In this document: positions 53,272 to 62,935 of the stretch, in pieces
How positions within the stretch are numbered: position 1 is the stretch's first letter
Layout: every line of letters begins with the position of its first letter
Source of the DNA: an uncultured Gemmatimonadales bacterium
GTDB lineage: Bacteria; Gemmatimonadota; Gemmatimonadetes; Gemmatimonadales; GWC2-71-9
Assembly (NCBI GenBank): GCA_947259405.1
Contig: CAMYLY010000009.1
Coordinates: 56,136-120,135, forward strand
Direction of reading: 5' to 3'
DNA length: 64,000 bases
Program-made: the position numbers and the translations under genes
The notes under the pieces: model-generated
Told to the model about the DNA's origin: nothing
The model's database searches: none
What the model saw: only the letters and a program-made list of their open reading frames with translations

Positions 53272-54588
53272 CTACATGTAGCGTGCACCACGACGGCCGC
53301 GGAACTTCACCCGACCCTGCTTCATGAAATCGTCGTAGTGTCGCAGATGGAGATGCTGCTGGATTTGAATCCAGGTATCGAGGCCCACGCCCACGACGAT
53401 CAGGAGGGCCGTACCACCAAAGAAGAACGGCACCTCGAACGCATCAAAGATCCAGAACGGTAAGAGCGCGATCAGTGTCAAGAAGACCGAACCGGGCAAC
53501 GTCACCCGTGTGAGCACCTCGTCGATGTAGTCCGCCGTAGCCGCACCAGGCTTTACCCCGGGGATGAACCCTCCCTGCTTTTTGAGGTTCTCTGCGATGT
53601 CGAGCGGATTGAAGATGATCGACGTGTAGAAGTACGTGAAGAAGATGATGAGCAGTCCGTAACTCAGGTAGTAGACCGTTGTTCCCGGCTGGAACGTATC
53701 CGCGATGCCGCGGAAGAAGGATTGGCTGGAAAACGCTGCCAGTGTCCCGGGCACGATGATGATGGACTGTGCAAAGATGATGGGCATCACGCCCGCGGAG
53801 TTGATCCTGATGGGAATGAAGGTCTTCTGACCTTCACGGATCCGTCCACGACCCATGACCTTCCGTGGGATTTGAATTGGGATGCGCCTCGCAGCAACGG
53901 TCACGGCAATCACCCCACCGATCACGCCCAACATGACCACCAACAACACGATGAGCTCTTGAATCGTCAGTGCATCCGCATTCAGGAGCTGCAGTGTTCG
54001 TCCCGTACCTGGCAGGAACCCTTCCATGATCGAAAAGAAGATCATGAGGCTCATACCGTTGCCGACGCCGCGTTCCGTGATCCGCTCACCCAGCCACATG
54101 ACGAAGATCGCCCCGGTGGTGAGTGTCAGGACCGTGGTCAAGCGGAACCCGAGGCCGGGGGCTGGTACTGCTCCCTGCTGGATGGCAAACTCACCAAACG
54201 CGTAGGCCTGGCCGATGGACAACGCGACCGTCGAGTACCGCGTCCATTGGGTGATCTTCTTTCGCCCTTCTTCTTCTTTTTGGAGCTTGTCGATGTAGGG
54301 AAAGATCGCCCCGCCCAACTGGAACATGATGGACGCGGAGATGTACGGCATGATCCCAAGCGCGAGGACGGTTGCTCGGGACAACCCGCCGCCCACGAAC
54401 ATATCGTAGATCCCGAACAGCGTTCCCTGACCCTGATTGGCGATGAAGTCGGCCAAGACCTGGACGTCGACGCCGGGCGTCGCGATATGAGCGCCAGCAC
54501 GGTAGACCGCCAAGCAGAGAATCGTGAAAAGCAGCTTCTCTTTGAGCTCGGGTACCGCGAACAGATTGGGAATGCGTGGTGCGGTCAT
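53272..54588 (-). CDS. secY: Preprotein translocase subunit SecY
   Basis: This is the channel subunit of the Sec translocon. The 438-residue protein has ten predicted membrane helices. It starts MTAPRIPNLFAVPELKEKLL and shows GIMPYISASIMFQLGGAIFP, QKEEEGRKKITQWTRY, AARRIPIQIPRKVMGRG and INSAGVMPIIFAQSI. FNPLDIAENLKKQGGFIPG lies in the fifth cytoplasmic loop that contacts SecA and the ribosome. It follows rplO by 3 bases. Confidence 0.97.
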   Translation of the reverse strand: MTAPRIPNLFAVPELKEKLLFTILCLAVYRAGAHIATPGVDVQVLADFIANQGQGTLFGIYDMFVGGGLSRATVLALGIMPYISASIMFQLGGAIFPYIDKLQKEEEGRKKITQWTRYSTVALSIGQAYAFGEFAIQQGAVPAPGLGFRLTTVLTLTTGAIFVMWLGERITERGVGNGMSLMIFFSIMEGFLPGTGRTLQLLNADALTIQELIVLLVVMLGVIGGVIAVTVAARRIPIQIPRKVMGRGRIREGQKTFIPIRINSAGVMPIIFAQSIIIVPGTLAAFSSQSFFRGIADTFQPGTTVYYLSYGLLIIFFTYFYTSIIFNPLDIAENLKKQGGFIPGVKPGAATADYIDEVLTRVTLPGSVFLTLIALLPFWIFDAFEVPFFFGGTALLIVVGVGLDTWIQIQQHLHLRHYDDFMKQGRVKFRGRRGARYM

Positions 54589-54591
54589 CCG

Positions 54592-55053
54592 CTACGCCTC
54601 AACGCGCCCACCGGCTTTCTCGATCTTGGCGCGCGCTGTCTTGGACGCGGCGCAGCCCTTCACGACAAACGCGCGAGCCACCTCACCCGTCCCCAGAATC
54701 TTCACCGGCGCGGTCGCTTTCCCCACCAAGCCGCTGTCCGCTAAGACGGCGGGGGTCACGTCCTCACCCGGGAGTCGTTCCAGGTCTTTGAGGTTCACGA
54801 CCTGCGACGGAATCCGAAACGGATTCGTGAACCCGCGTTTCGGGACTCGGCGGGTCAGTGGCATCTGTCCACCTTCGAACCCAGGACGCACCCGTCCACC
54901 CGCGCGGGAGCGTTGGCCCTTCTGGCCGCGCCCTGCGGTCTTGCCGAGTCCTGAACCTGTGCCGCGGCCCTTGCGCTTCGGTTCCCGGTGCATGCCTTCC
55001 GGTGCCGGCAGATTGTGCAATCCCAGTCTGTCTTGGTCCTTCTCTGCCATCAC
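54592..55053 (-). CDS. rplO: 50S ribosomal protein L15
   Basis: This 153-residue L15 carries NLPAPEGMHREPKRKGRGTG, the Gly/Arg-rich TAGRGQKGQRSRAGGRVRPG that reaches into 23S rRNA, FEGGQMPLTRRVPKRGF and the C-terminal globular domain ending in SKTARAKIEKAGGRVEA. The start ATG at 55053 overlaps the L30 stop by 4 bases. It follows rpmD and precedes secY in the normal spc order. Confidence 0.97.
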   Translation of the reverse strand: MMAEKDQDRLGLHNLPAPEGMHREPKRKGRGTGSGLGKTAGRGQKGQRSRAGGRVRPGFEGGQMPLTRRVPKRGFTNPFRIPSQVVNLKDLERLPGEDVTPAVLADSGLVGKATAPVKILGTGEVARAFVVKGCAASKTARAKIEKAGGRVEA

Positions 55054-55466
55054 GCCTCCTCGGCTGTCACGCGCACCAGATGGCGGACTTTGAACAACAT
55101 GCCCCGCATCGTGGGGTTGTCATCCACGACCACACGATCCTGATGATGCTTGAGTCCCAGCGCGCGCAACGTGGCCCGATACGTCTGCGCATGACCGATG
55201 CCTGATCGCATCTGTGTGACGCGCAAACGCCCCGCTCCCGATGGCGTCGCCGCCGTCGCTTTCTTTGCTGCCGCGGCGCGCTTCGGAGTGGTCCTCGGCG
55301 CCGTCTTGGTCGATTTGGCCTTCGCCGTTCTCGTCTTGGCGGTCTTCGTCTTGGCGGTCTTCGTCTTCGCGGTCTTGGTTGTCGCTTTCACCTTCTTGGC
55401 CGCCGACTTGGCCGTACTCTTCTTCGTCGTCTTCTTCGAGCTCGAGCCCGAGGCCTTCTTAGGCAC
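55050..55466 (-). CDS. rpmD: 50S ribosomal protein L30 with histone-H1-like N-terminal extension
   Basis: The GTG at 55466 follows AGGAGG and gives 138 residues, more than twice the usual 60. The L30 domain occupies about 80-138 ([40 protein letters not shown]). The first 78 residues are almost entirely Lys, Thr, Ala and Ser, with a repeated K-T-A-K-T pattern like the tail of histone H1 or bacterial Hc1/AlgP proteins. The tail is encoded partly by a 15-bp tandem repeat at 55331-55375. It overlaps the S5 stop by 8 bases. The tail could bind rRNA or DNA; no function is known. Confidence 0.93.
   Translation of the reverse strand: MPKKASGSSSKKTTKKSTAKSAAKKVKATTKTAKTKTAKTKTAKTRTAKAKSTKTAPRTTPKRAAAAKKATAATPSGAGRLRVTQMRSGIGHAQTYRATLRALGLKHHQDRVVVDDNPTMRGMLFKVRHLVRVTAEEA
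55331..55375. repeat. 15-bp tandem repeat inside rpmD
   Basis: Three head-to-tail copies of TCGTCTTGGCGGTCT (plus strand) occupy 55331-55345, 55346-55360 and 55361-55375; the third differs at one base. Read on the minus strand they encode the K-T-A-K-T repeats of the L30 tail. Copy number is likely to vary between strains. Confidence 0.9.
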
Positions 55467-56025
55467 TCGGCACCTCCTGGCGCGGGCGGTATCCGATCTC
55501 ACCCGGCTCCGTCCCGCGTTGGCGGGCGGCCGCTTCAACCGTGAGCAGACCGCGCAGCCCCGAGATCGTCGCCCACACCATGTTGTGGGGATTGGCTGAT
55601 CCCAGTGACTTCGTCAGGATGTCCGACACGCCGGCGCACTCCAGCACCGCCCGTACGGGTCCACCCGCAATGATGCCGGTCCCGGTAGATGCCGGCTTGA
55701 GCAACACGCGCCCGGCCCCGTGCGTGCCGATAGTCTCGTGGGGAATGGTCGTGCCCTCACGCGGGACCGCGGCCATGTCTCGGCGCGCTGCTTCCACCGC
55801 CTTGCGCACTGCCTCCGAGACTTCGTTCGCCTTGCCCGTCCCGACTCCGACTTTGCCATCGCCGTCCCCCACCGCGGCCAGTGCCGTGAATGAGAAGCGA
55901 CGTCCGCCCTTGACGACCTTCGCCACCCGGTTGATCGAGACCACGTTCTCGACGAATTCCGACTCGCGTTCACGCCGGTCGCGCCGGTCGCCTTTCCGTT
56001 GTGATCGTTCTCGCTCTTGCGCCAT
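55459..56025 (-). CDS. rpsE: 30S ribosomal protein S5
   Basis: This 188-residue S5 has an Arg/Glu-rich N-terminal extension, then [20 protein letters not shown] and [19 protein letters not shown] of the double-stranded RNA-binding domain. [20 protein letters not shown] and [18 protein letters not shown] mark the C-domain. Its stop lies inside the start region of rpmD. Confidence 0.97.
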   Translation of the reverse strand: MAQERERSQRKGDRRDRRERESEFVENVVSINRVAKVVKGGRRFSFTALAAVGDGDGKVGVGTGKANEVSEAVRKAVEAARRDMAAVPREGTTIPHETIGTHGAGRVLLKPASTGTGIIAGGPVRAVLECAGVSDILTKSLGSANPHNMVWATISGLRGLLTVEAAARQRGTEPGEIGYRPRQEVPSA

Positions 56026-56030
56026 GATCG

Positions 56031-56408
56031 CTAAAGCTCCAGCCCGCCATCGCGAGCACCGTCAGCGAGCGCGCGGACGCGCCCATGATAGATATAGCCC
56101 CCTCGGTCGAACACGACGCGCGTGATGCCCTGGGCTTTGGCCCTCGTCGCGAGCTGCTTACCGACCGAATATGCCGCCCCAACCTTCCCCGACCTGTCTT
56201 TCTCCAACGCGAAATCGCCAAGGCGGTCGCTGTACGACGTCAGTGTCTCGCCTTTCGTATCGTCCACGATCTGCGCATAGATGAAGCGGAGAGACCGGCG
56301 GACGACCAACCGCGGGCGCTCGCCCGTGCCAACGACCTTTTGGCGCACCCGCACGTGTCGGCGACGGCGGCGTTCGTTGCCTGTCTTGGGCTTGCGGATC
56401 GTCCTCAT
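56031..56408 (-). CDS. rplR: 50S ribosomal protein L18
   Basis: This 125-residue 5S rRNA-binding protein shows [59 protein letters not shown] and the C-terminal [25 protein letters not shown]-type ending. The start overlaps the L6 stop by 4 bases (ATGA) and the stop is 5 bases before S5. Confidence 0.97.
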   Translation of the reverse strand: MRTIRKPKTGNERRRRRHVRVRQKVVGTGERPRLVVRRSLRFIYAQIVDDTKGETLTSYSDRLGDFALEKDRSGKVGAAYSVGKQLATRAKAQGITRVVFDRGGYIYHGRVRALADGARDGGLEL

Positions 56409-56947
56409 GCCTTCGCCCCTGTCTTGCCGGCCTTTCGCCGGACTTGCTCGCCTGCGTAGCGAATTCCTTTGCCCTTGTACGGCTCAGGAGGCCGCACGCG
56501 TCGCAGTTCGGCGGCGACTTGTCCCACCACCTCTTTGTCGATCCCGCGAACCGTCACCGACGTGTTGTTCTCGACTTTGATCTCGATCCCACCGGGCGCC
56601 GTATACTCGACCGGATGGGAGTAGCCCACGATCAAGCGGACGCCTTTCGGACGCTCTTCGGCTTTGTAGCCCACCCCCTGGATTTCCAAAGACTTCGCGT
56701 ACCCGGCGGTCACACCGGTGACCATGTTCTGTATCAGGGACCGAGTCAGGCCGTGCAGCGCACGGTGTCGCTGGACGTCGGACGGCCGGGAGACACGGAT
56801 CTCGTTCTCCGCTTGTTCGATCATCATTTCGTCCGGCAACGTCCGCTCGAGCTGACCCTTGGGCCCCTTCACGGCCACCGTCTGGCCATTGAGGGTCACG
56901 GTCACCCCTGTTGGGATCTCGATCGGCTTCTTACCTACGCGTGACAT
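56405..56947 (-). CDS. rplF: 50S ribosomal protein L6
   Basis: This 180-residue L6 starts [20 protein letters not shown] and has two duplicated domains. The second contains [20 protein letters not shown] and the conserved [20 protein letters not shown] near the C-terminus that contacts the sarcin-ricin region. It follows S8 by 9 bases. Confidence 0.97.
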   Translation of the reverse strand: MSRVGKKPIEIPTGVTVTLNGQTVAVKGPKGQLERTLPDEMMIEQAENEIRVSRPSDVQRHRALHGLTRSLIQNMVTGVTAGYAKSLEIQGVGYKAEERPKGVRLIVGYSHPVEYTAPGGIEIKVENNTSVTVRGIDKEVVGQVAAELRRVRPPEPYKGKGIRYAGEQVRRKAGKTGAKA

Positions 56948-56956
56948 CTGGTCCTC

Positions 56957-57352
56957 CTACCACAACACGGCGACCACTTCGCCGCCGACATGTGCCCGCC
57001 GCGCCTCGCGGTCACTCATCACGCCACGTGGCGTCGACATGATTGCCATCCCGAGTCCGTTCTTGATACGCGGGATCTCCCGCGCACCGACGTACCGTCG
57101 CAGACCTGGTCGTGAGACGCGCCGGACCTCGTGGATGACGGGCCGGTCCTCGTGGTAGCGCAAGTACAAACGCAACAAACCGTGGCGCCCGTCATCAAGC
57201 ACCTTGTAATCCTGGATATAGTGATTGTCACGGAGCAGCCGGGCAATCTCGGTCTTGAAGCGCGAAACCGGGATGTCCACGCGCCGATGCCCCGCCGCAC
57301 ACGCGTTGCGGATGCGCGTCAGCATATCAGAGACTGGATCAGTCATTCCCAT
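56957..57352 (-). CDS. rpsH: 30S ribosomal protein S8
   Basis: This 131-residue S8 starts MGMTDPVSDMLTRIRNACAA; the usual MTDP start corresponds to a second ATG at 57346, so either may be used. GLGMAIMSTPRGVMSDREAR and the terminal GGEVVAVLW match the family. In E. coli S8 represses its own operon by binding spc mRNA; no such site was identified here. The first ATG follows the S14 stop directly. Confidence 0.97.
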   Translation of the reverse strand: MGMTDPVSDMLTRIRNACAAGHRRVDIPVSRFKTEIARLLRDNHYIQDYKVLDDGRHGLLRLYLRYHEDRPVIHEVRRVSRPGLRRYVGAREIPRIKNGLGMAIMSTPRGVMSDREARRAHVGGEVVAVLW

Positions 57353-57538
57353 TTACCAGCTCGCCTTTCGCACTCCGGGGATCTCCCCGCGCAGCGCCAT
57401 TTCACGGAAACAGATTCGGCAGATCCCAAAACGTCGGATGTAGGCTCTCGCCCGCCCGCACCGCGAGCAGCGGTTGTACGCCCGCGCGCGGAACTTCGGT
57501 TTCCGCTTCGCCTTCTCTACCAGGCACTTTTTGGCCAT
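57353..57538 (-). CDS. rpsN: 30S ribosomal protein S14, zinc-binding type (type Z)
   Basis: This 61-residue short S14 has two intact zinc pairs, [11 protein letters not shown] and [12 protein letters not shown], and ends [11 protein letters not shown]. The zinc-binding C+ form is present; no zinc-free paralogue is seen in the window. It lies between rplE (17-base gap) and rpsH (immediately adjacent). Confidence 0.97.
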   Translation of the reverse strand: MAKKCLVEKAKRKPKFRARAYNRCSRCGRARAYIRRFGICRICFREMALRGEIPGVRKASW

Positions 57539-57555
57539 GCGTCTCTCGTACCCCC

Positions 57556-58158
57556 TTATCCGATCTGAACCGGCGTTTGACCCCGGAAGGGCATTCCCAA
57601 CTCCCGGAGCAGCGCCATTCCCACATCATCCCGATCCGCGGACGTCACGAGCGTGATGTCCATCCCGTGGATCTGGTCCACCTTGTCATAATCGATCTCT
57701 GGGAACACCATCTGCTCCCGGATTCCCAGCGAGTAGTTCCCACGCCCATCGAAAGAACTCGTCGGGAACCCTCGAAAGTCGCGAATCCGTGGGACCGCGA
57801 CGCTGATGAATCGATCCAAGAACTCGTACATCCGCGCGCTGCGCAGCGTGACGCGGGCGCCCACTGGCATTCCCTGCCGCAACGAGAAGTTGGAGATCGC
57901 CTTCTTGGCTCTCGTGATCACGGCCTTCTGGCCGGTCACCGCACCTAGTTCCTCCACGATGGAGTCGAGGATCTTCGGCGTCTTTTGCGCCTCGCCAAAG
58001 CCTACGTTGAGCACGATCTTTTCCAGCCGTGGCACTTGGTGCGTATTGTCAAACCCGAACTCCTGCATGAGTTTGGGCCGGACGCTGTTGCGGTAGTAGT
58101 CGTGGAGGCGTGGTCGCGCCACGGCTACCGGCGTGCCGTCTCCGCTTCCGTCAGTCAT
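57556..58158 (-). CDS. rplE: 50S ribosomal protein L5
   Basis: This 200-residue L5 binds 5S rRNA. Family blocks are [73 protein letters not shown] and [20 protein letters not shown]. It has a short N-terminal extension compared with E. coli L5. It follows L24 by 3 bases. Confidence 0.97.
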   Translation of the reverse strand: MTDGSGDGTPVAVARPRLHDYYRNSVRPKLMQEFGFDNTHQVPRLEKIVLNVGFGEAQKTPKILDSIVEELGAVTGQKAVITRAKKAISNFSLRQGMPVGARVTLRSARMYEFLDRFISVAVPRIRDFRGFPTSSFDGRGNYSLGIREQMVFPEIDYDKVDQIHGMDITLVTSADRDDVGMALLRELGMPFRGQTPVQIG

Positions 58159-58161
58159 ACC

Positions 58162-58542
58162 TTATCGACTCCTCGGGATGGGTTGTCCCGAGCGCACGCT
58201 CAAACGCTCGATCGTACCATCCTTGTCTTTCTTGCGTCGGACGCGTGTGGGATCGCCAGACTTTGGGTCGAGCAGCATGACGTTGGACGCATGGATCGGG
58301 GCGGGGAACGTGATGATCCCACCCTCTTCTGTGCCCGTAGGGCGGCGGTGCTTCGTCACTTCGTTCACGCCGTCGACAACCACTTGCTGCTTCTTCGGCA
58401 GCGCGCGAATGACTTCGCCTTCCGATCCCTTGAACGCGCCACTGATGACGCGGACGCGATCGCCTTTGGTGATGTGCATCTTCTTCGGGCGCGCCTTCCG
58501 CTGCTTCTTGCGTCGCGACTTCTTGTAGACAAGTGGCTTCAT
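58162..58542 (-). CDS. rplX: 50S ribosomal protein L24
   Basis: The KOW-domain protein of 126 residues shows MHITKGDRVRVISGAFKGSE and EGGIITFPAPIHASNVMLLD. I use the ATG at 58542, preceded by GGAGG at 7 bases and overlapping the L14 stop by one base (TGATG); a GTG codon sits just before it. It is about 20 residues longer than usual because of a very basic N-terminal stretch (KPLVYKKSRRKKQRKARPKK). Confidence 0.96.
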   Translation of the reverse strand: MKPLVYKKSRRKKQRKARPKKMHITKGDRVRVISGAFKGSEGEVIRALPKKQQVVVDGVNEVTKHRRPTGTEEGGIITFPAPIHASNVMLLDPKSGDPTRVRRKKDKDGTIERLSVRSGQPIPRSR

Positions 58543-58910
58543 CACAGCACCTCCGGCGCTAGTGACACGATCTTCATGAACCGCTTTTCGCGCAGCTCAC
58601 GGCCCACGGGACCGAAGATGCGCGTCGCGCGCGGCTCACCCTGATCGTTGATGAGCACCGCCGCGTTCTCATCGAAACGGATGTAGCTGCCGTCCCGACG
58701 ACGTGACTCTTTCGCGGTGCGCACGACCACGGCCTTGGCAACGTCACCCTTCTTGACCTGCCCGGCCGGGAGCGCGTCCTTGATCGCAACCACGACGATG
58801 TCTCCAACCCTGGCGTAGCGCCGTTTGCTGCCCCCAAGCACGCGGATGACCAACGCGCGCCGTGCCCCAGAGTTGTCGGCAATCCGAACGACTGATTCTT
58901 GCTGAATCAT
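58542..58910 (-). CDS. rplN: 50S ribosomal protein L14
   Basis: At 122 residues this is the canonical length. It starts [20 protein letters not shown] at the ATG at 58910; the open frame extends to 58958 into rpsQ without support. [40 protein letters not shown] and [20 protein letters not shown] are diagnostic. It is coupled to rplX by a one-base overlap. Confidence 0.97.
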   Translation of the reverse strand: MIQQESVVRIADNSGARRALVIRVLGGSKRRYARVGDIVVVAIKDALPAGQVKKGDVAKAVVVRTAKESRRRDGSYIRFDENAAVLINDQGEPRATRIFGPVGRELREKRFMKIVSLAPEVL

Positions 58911-58921
58911 GACGTCGTCAC

Positions 58922-59188
58922 CTACTTCGCCCGCCGAAGGATCTCGACCACCCGCCACCGCTTGGTCTTCGAGATGGGACGGGTCTCCATGATCCGCACC
59001 GTATCTCCAGCCTTGGCCCCGTGCTCGTCATGCGCCTTCACGCGGCGAGTCCGCGTGATCTGCTTCCCATAGAAGGGGTGGGCAAACTGGCGCGTCAACG
59101 ACACGACGACCGACTTGGCCATCTTGTCGCTCACGACGACGCCCGTTCGGACCTTCCGCCCGGCGCGCGAGGTCGCCTGGTCACTCAT
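58922..59188 (-). CDS. rpsQ: 30S ribosomal protein S17
   Basis: This 88-residue OB-fold 16S rRNA-binding protein shows [40 protein letters not shown] and [20 protein letters not shown]. The start overlaps the L29 stop by 4 bases and the stop lies 11 bases before L14. Confidence 0.97.
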   Translation of the reverse strand: MSDQATSRAGRKVRTGVVVSDKMAKSVVVSLTRQFAHPFYGKQITRTRRVKAHDEHGAKAGDTVRIMETRPISKTKRWRVVEILRRAK

Positions 59189-59409
59189 GGTGTATTCCCT
59201 TTCTCCCGTAGCACCGTCTCGATTCGAGCGATGTTACGGCGGAGAACCCGAAACTGCGCCGGATTGTCGATCGGCTCTGTCGCGGCGCGGAATTGCAGAC
59301 GAAACCGTGCCTCCTTGAGGCGATCGAGTTCGTCCGCCAGTTCCCGGACCTCCAAGTCTCTGAGCTGTCCGCCCTTGAGCGGCTTTCGCTCCGCATCCTT
59401 CAACGCCAT
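59185..59409 (-). CDS. rpmC: 50S ribosomal protein L29
   Basis: This 74-residue helical-hairpin protein near the exit tunnel reads [40 protein letters not shown] and [17 protein letters not shown] short N-terminal extension ([13 protein letters not shown]) is extra relative to E. coli. It follows L16 by 3 bases. Confidence 0.96.
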   Translation of the reverse strand: MALKDAERKPLKGGQLRDLEVRELADELDRLKEARFRLQFRAATEPIDNPAQFRVLRRNIARIETVLREKGNTP

Positions 59410-59412
59410 ATC

Positions 59413-59826
59413 CTAGATATCCTCTCGTTGCACGAAGCGCGTTTGCACCGGGAGCTTGGCCGCGGCCAACGTGAGGGCGCGACGCGCGACGTCCTCCGTG
59501 ATCCCCTCAAGCTCGAACATCACTCGGCCCGGACGAACCACGGCGACCCAGGCCTCCGGATTCCCCTTTCCCTTTCCCATGCGCGTTTCGGCCGGCTTCT
59601 TCGTAATGGGCTTGTCGGGAAACACGCGAATCCAGATCTTGCCCCCACGTTTCATCGCGCGAGTCATGGCCACACGAGCGGCCTCGATCTGTCGACTGGA
59701 AATCCACCCCGGATCCAGCGTCATCAGCCCGTATTCACCGAACGAGACGCTGTTGCCGCGCGTCGCGTGGCCCTTCGTGCGTCCCTTCATTTGCTTGCGG
59801 TACTTCACGCGTTTAGGCGCAAGCAT
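59413..59826 (-). CDS. rplP: 50S ribosomal protein L16
   Basis: At 137 residues this is the canonical length. It starts [20 protein letters not shown] and shows [40 protein letters not shown] and [21 protein letters not shown]16 organises the A-site of the 50S subunit. It follows rpsC by 2 bases. Confidence 0.97.
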   Translation of the reverse strand: MLAPKRVKYRKQMKGRTKGHATRGNSVSFGEYGLMTLDPGWISSRQIEAARVAMTRAMKRGGKIWIRVFPDKPITKKPAETRMGKGKGNPEAWVAVVRPGRVMFELEGITEDVARRALTLAAAKLPVQTRFVQREDI

Positions 59827-59828
59827 AC

Positions 59829-60488
59829 TCAGGCTCCCGTGCTGTACGTGCGGCCGCGCGCGTCCTCAACGACCTCACCTTTGAAAATCCAGACTTTGAC
59901 ACCGATCGTGCCGTAGGTGGTCTTAGCCGTTGCCACACCGTAGTCAACGTCAGCCCGAAGCGTGTGCAACGGGACGCGCCCTTCATGATAGCCTTCGGTC
60001 CGCGCAATCTCCGCCCCTCCTAAACGGCCCGCCGTCTTCACCTTGATTCCCTGCGCCCCCATGCGCATTGCGCTCTGGAGCACGCGCTTCATGGCTCGCC
60101 GGAAAGACACGCGCTGCTGCAACTGATGCGAGACATTCTGCGCCACCAACTGGGCATCCAACTCGGGACGCTTGATTTCCTCGACGTTGACGCCCAGGTC
60201 CTTGCCCGTGAGCTGGGCGAGCTCGTCGCGCAGCTTGTCGACTTCCGCGCCGCGCTTACCGATGACGACGCCCGGCCGACCAGTGAACAACGTGATCGTG
60301 ATCTTGCCAGGCTTCCGCTCGATATGGATGTCGGACAGCGCGGCGTGCGCGAGTCGCGCTTTGAGGTACCGCCGAACCAGATCGTCTTCCTTCAGCAGGT
60401 CCGGGAGTTCCGCTCCCGCGAAGTAGCGCGATCGCCACGGTTTGATGATTCCGAGTCGGAATCCGTACGGATGGGTCTTCTGGCCCAC
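59829..60488 (-). CDS. rpsC: 30S ribosomal protein S3
   Basis: This 219-residue S3 starts at a GTG at 60488 ([20 protein letters not shown]), overlapping the L22 stop by one base (TAGTG). The KH domain motif [20 protein letters not shown] and the C-domain [20 protein letters not shown] and [16 protein letters not shown] are present. It is part of the mRNA entry site and its helicase activity. Confidence 0.97.
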   Translation of the reverse strand: MGQKTHPYGFRLGIIKPWRSRYFAGAELPDLLKEDDLVRRYLKARLAHAALSDIHIERKPGKITITLFTGRPGVVIGKRGAEVDKLRDELAQLTGKDLGVNVEEIKRPELDAQLVAQNVSHQLQQRVSFRRAMKRVLQSAMRMGAQGIKVKTAGRLGGAEIARTEGYHEGRVPLHTLRADVDYGVATAKTTYGTIGVKVWIFKGEVVEDARGRTYSTGA

Positions 60489-60847
60489 TACGCGTTCTCC
60501 TCTCTGGCCGCAACACGGACCTCAACATGGCACATCCGCTTGCGGATCGGCGCGGCACGCCCCATCGCGCCAGCACGGTATCGCCAGAGCGTAGGTCCCT
60601 CGTTGACCACCGCATACGACACGATCAACTGGTCGATATCGAAAGCCGTATTGTCGCGCAACGCATCTTGCTCCGCATTGGCGACAGCAGATCGCAGGAC
60701 TTTCTCGATCTGACGCGCTGCGTGCTTCTTCGAGAAGCGCAGGAGCGCATACGCTTCGTTGACGTCCTTCCCACGGATCTCATCGATCACCAACCGCATC
60801 TTGCGGGGTGACTGCCGGACCCAGCGCTGCAATGCTCTTGCCGCCAT
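60488..60847 (-). CDS. rplV: 50S ribosomal protein L22
   Basis: At 119 residues, starting at the ATG at 60847 ([20 protein letters not shown]); the frame extends to 60934 without support. [40 protein letters not shown] and [20 protein letters not shown] include the tunnel-lining hairpin. It follows S19 by 10 bases. Confidence 0.97.
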   Translation of the reverse strand: MAARALQRWVRQSPRKMRLVIDEIRGKDVNEAYALLRFSKKHAARQIEKVLRSAVANAEQDALRDNTAFDIDQLIVSYAVVNEGPTLWRYRAGAMGRAAPIRKRMCHVEVRVAAREENA

Positions 60848-60857
60848 CCGTGGACTC

Positions 60858-61154
60858 CTAGGTGCTCGCTGGGGCGGCCTTCTTGTCCGCCGCCAGCTTC
60901 CCACTGTGGCCTCGGAACAAGCGCGTCGGCGCAAACTCGCCGAGCTTGTGTCCGACCATGTTCTCGCTCACGTACACGGGGATGAACTTGTTGCCGTTAT
61001 GTACGGCGATGGTGTGCCCGACGAAATCGGGCGTGATGGTCGAGGCCCGTGACCACGTCTTGATCACGCGTTTGTCATTCGACTCGTTCAGCACCGCGAC
61101 TTTCTTCGCCAGCGATTCGTGAACGTACGGGCCTTTCTTGAGACTTCGTGACAT
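60858..61154 (-). CDS. rpsS: 30S ribosomal protein S19
   Basis: This 98-residue S19 shows [40 protein letters not shown] and [20 protein letters not shown], followed by a short Lys/Ala tail. It lies between rplB (18-base gap) and rplV in the normal S10-operon order. Confidence 0.97.
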   Translation of the reverse strand: MSRSLKKGPYVHESLAKKVAVLNESNDKRVIKTWSRASTITPDFVGHTIAVHNGNKFIPVYVSENMVGHKLGEFAPTRLFRGHSGKLAADKKAAPAST

Positions 61155-61172
61155 GGCGTTCTTTCGCCCCCG

Positions 61173-62012
61173 TTACTTCGTGGCTTTGCCGCGTTTGCGG
61201 CCGCGCACGATGAGTTTGCTGCTCGCTTTGCGCCGTTTTCGGGTCTTCCGACCTTCGGCCTTACCCCATGGCGTGACCGGTGGGCGCCCACCGGACGCCT
61301 TCCCCTCACCACCACCCAACGGGTGGTCCACCGGATTCATGGCGACACCACGCACGATCGGCCGCCGACCTTTCCATCGGGTCTTGCCTGCCTTCCCCCA
61401 GACCTGTAGTTCGTGCTCGGAGTTGCCGACCTCGCCGATGGTGGCCTGACATGTCCCCAACACCATGCGGACTTCGCCGCTGCGGAGCTTGAGCGCGACG
61501 TATTTCCCTTCCTTCGCGACCACCTGCGCGCTGGTGCCCGCCGAGCGGCACACCTGCGCCCCCTTGCCCGGCTTCAGTTCGATACAGTGCACCGTGGTCC
61601 CAAGCGGGATCTCCATGAGCGCCAGCGCATTCCCGACCTTGATGTCGCTACCCGGGCCAGCCGTCACCGCCGTCCCCACCTGGAGTCCGCGGGGATGGAT
61701 GATGTAGCGCTTCTCACCGTCGGCGTACGTCAGCAACGCGATCCGCGCGGAGCGGTTCGGGTCGTACTCGATCGACGTGACCTTCGCCGGCACACCATGT
61801 TTATCGCGTCGAAAATCGATGCGCCGGTACCGGCGCTTGTGCCCACCACCGCGGTGACGCACGGTCAAGTGTCCCTTGGCGTTGCGGCCCCCCGACTTCT
61901 TAATGGGCTCGAGCAACGACTTCTCGGGTGTCGAGCGCGTGATCGTATCGAAGTCGGATACGGAACGGAACCGCGTTCCGGCAGTCATCGGGCGAAACTG
62001 TCTGATTCCCAT
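61173..62012 (-). CDS. rplB: 50S ribosomal protein L2
   Basis: This 279-residue L2 starts [20 protein letters not shown] at the ATG at 62012; the open frame runs to 62153 without support. It is needed for subunit joining and peptidyl transfer. [40 protein letters not shown] and the essential histidine region [20 protein letters not shown] are intact. The C-terminus is strongly basic. Confidence 0.97.
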   Translation of the reverse strand: MGIRQFRPMTAGTRFRSVSDFDTITRSTPEKSLLEPIKKSGGRNAKGHLTVRHRGGGHKRRYRRIDFRRDKHGVPAKVTSIEYDPNRSARIALLTYADGEKRYIIHPRGLQVGTAVTAGPGSDIKVGNALALMEIPLGTTVHCIELKPGKGAQVCRSAGTSAQVVAKEGKYVALKLRSGEVRMVLGTCQATIGEVGNSEHELQVWGKAGKTRWKGRRPIVRGVAMNPVDHPLGGGEGKASGGRPPVTPWGKAEGRKTRKRRKASSKLIVRGRKRGKATK

Positions 62013-62016
62013 CGGA

Positions 62017-62304
62017 CTACCCTTCGAAGATTTCGATTTCGTCACCCTCGTGGAGGCGTACATACGCCTTCTTCCACCGAGGGACCCGCCCAGCTGACCG
62101 TCCACGAGTCCGTCGCTTTGACGGCTGCAGCAGGGTGCGGACCTGGACGACACGCACGTCGAACAACGACTCTACCGCCTCGCGAATCTCTTGTTTGGTG
62201 GCGTCGGTGCGTGCTTCGAATGCGTATTCCTTCAATGAGCCATATCGCGCGGACGACTTCTCCGTCACGACCGGACGCACGATCGTGCGATACTGGTCAC
62301 GCAT
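62017..62304 (-). CDS. rplW: 50S ribosomal protein L23
   Basis: This 95-residue exit-tunnel protein, docking site for SRP and trigger factor, reads [40 protein letters not shown] and [20 protein letters not shown]. It overlaps the end of L4 by 8 bases and is 4 bases before rplB. Confidence 0.97.
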   Translation of the reverse strand: MRDQYRTIVRPVVTEKSSARYGSLKEYAFEARTDATKQEIREAVESLFDVRVVQVRTLLQPSKRRTRGRSAGRVPRWKKAYVRLHEGDEIEIFEG

Positions 62305-62935
62305 TGGCCCCGCCTTTTCCGCTGGGGCCGCCGGCCTGGAGCGCGCCCTGCTCGATCACGATCGCATCCGCACACAACACATCGTACGCCGTCACTTCGC
62401 GAAACGGCATGACGGAGACGCGCGGCAGGTTTCGGCCTGAGAGGACGACATTCCGCTTCGTGCCGTCCGTCAGCATCAACACCTTGCCAGCACCCACACC
62501 GAGTTTGTCGAGCATTCGTGCCAGCTCACGCGTCTTCGGTACCTCGAACTCGAGACCCTCGATCACCACCAGGGCCGACTCGTTGGCGCGCTGGTTCAAG
62601 GCGGACTGGCGAGCCAGTCGACGGATCTTCTTGGGAAGGTCGATCCGGTATTGACGCGGCTTCGGGCCAAAGACGACCCCTCCACCCTTCCACTGCGCTG
62701 CTCGGGTCGTTCCCTGCCGGGCGCGTCCCGTTCCCTTCTGCCGCCAGGGCTTGCGCGAGCCCCCGGAGACTTCCGCGCGGGTCTTGGTCGCGTGGGTCCC
62801 TTGACGCTGGTTGGCACGGAACGCTCGCACCGCTTGGTACAGCGCGTGCTTATGAACGACACCATCGAACTCGGCCGGCAGGGTCACGCTCCCCTTCGAC
62901 TTCGCGGCCGCGGTGTAGAATTGAGCCTTACGCAT
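62297..62935 (-). CDS. rplD: 50S ribosomal protein L4
   Basis: This 212-residue L4 starts at the ATG at 62935 ([20 protein letters not shown]). The tunnel loop [20 protein letters not shown], then [20 protein letters not shown], is conserved, followed by [20 protein letters not shown]. In E. coli L4 represses the S10 operon; the regulatory leader would lie outside this window. It overlaps L3 by 8 bases. Confidence 0.97.
   Translation of the reverse strand: MRKAQFYTAAAKSKGSVTLPAEFDGVVHKHALYQAVRAFRANQRQGTHATKTRAEVSGGSRKPWRQKGTGRARQGTTRAAQWKGGGVVFGPKPRQYRIDLPKKIRRLARQSALNQRANESALVVIEGLEFEVPKTRELARMLDKLGVGAGKVLMLTDGTKRNVVLSGRNLPRVSVMPFREVTAYDVLCADAIVIEQGALQAGGPSGKGGANA

Noticed and set aside
55331..55375. 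Direct repeats that might be read as a CRISPR fragment
   Set aside because: They are 15-bp, head-to-tail without spacers and in frame with rpmD, so they are a coding tandem repeat.
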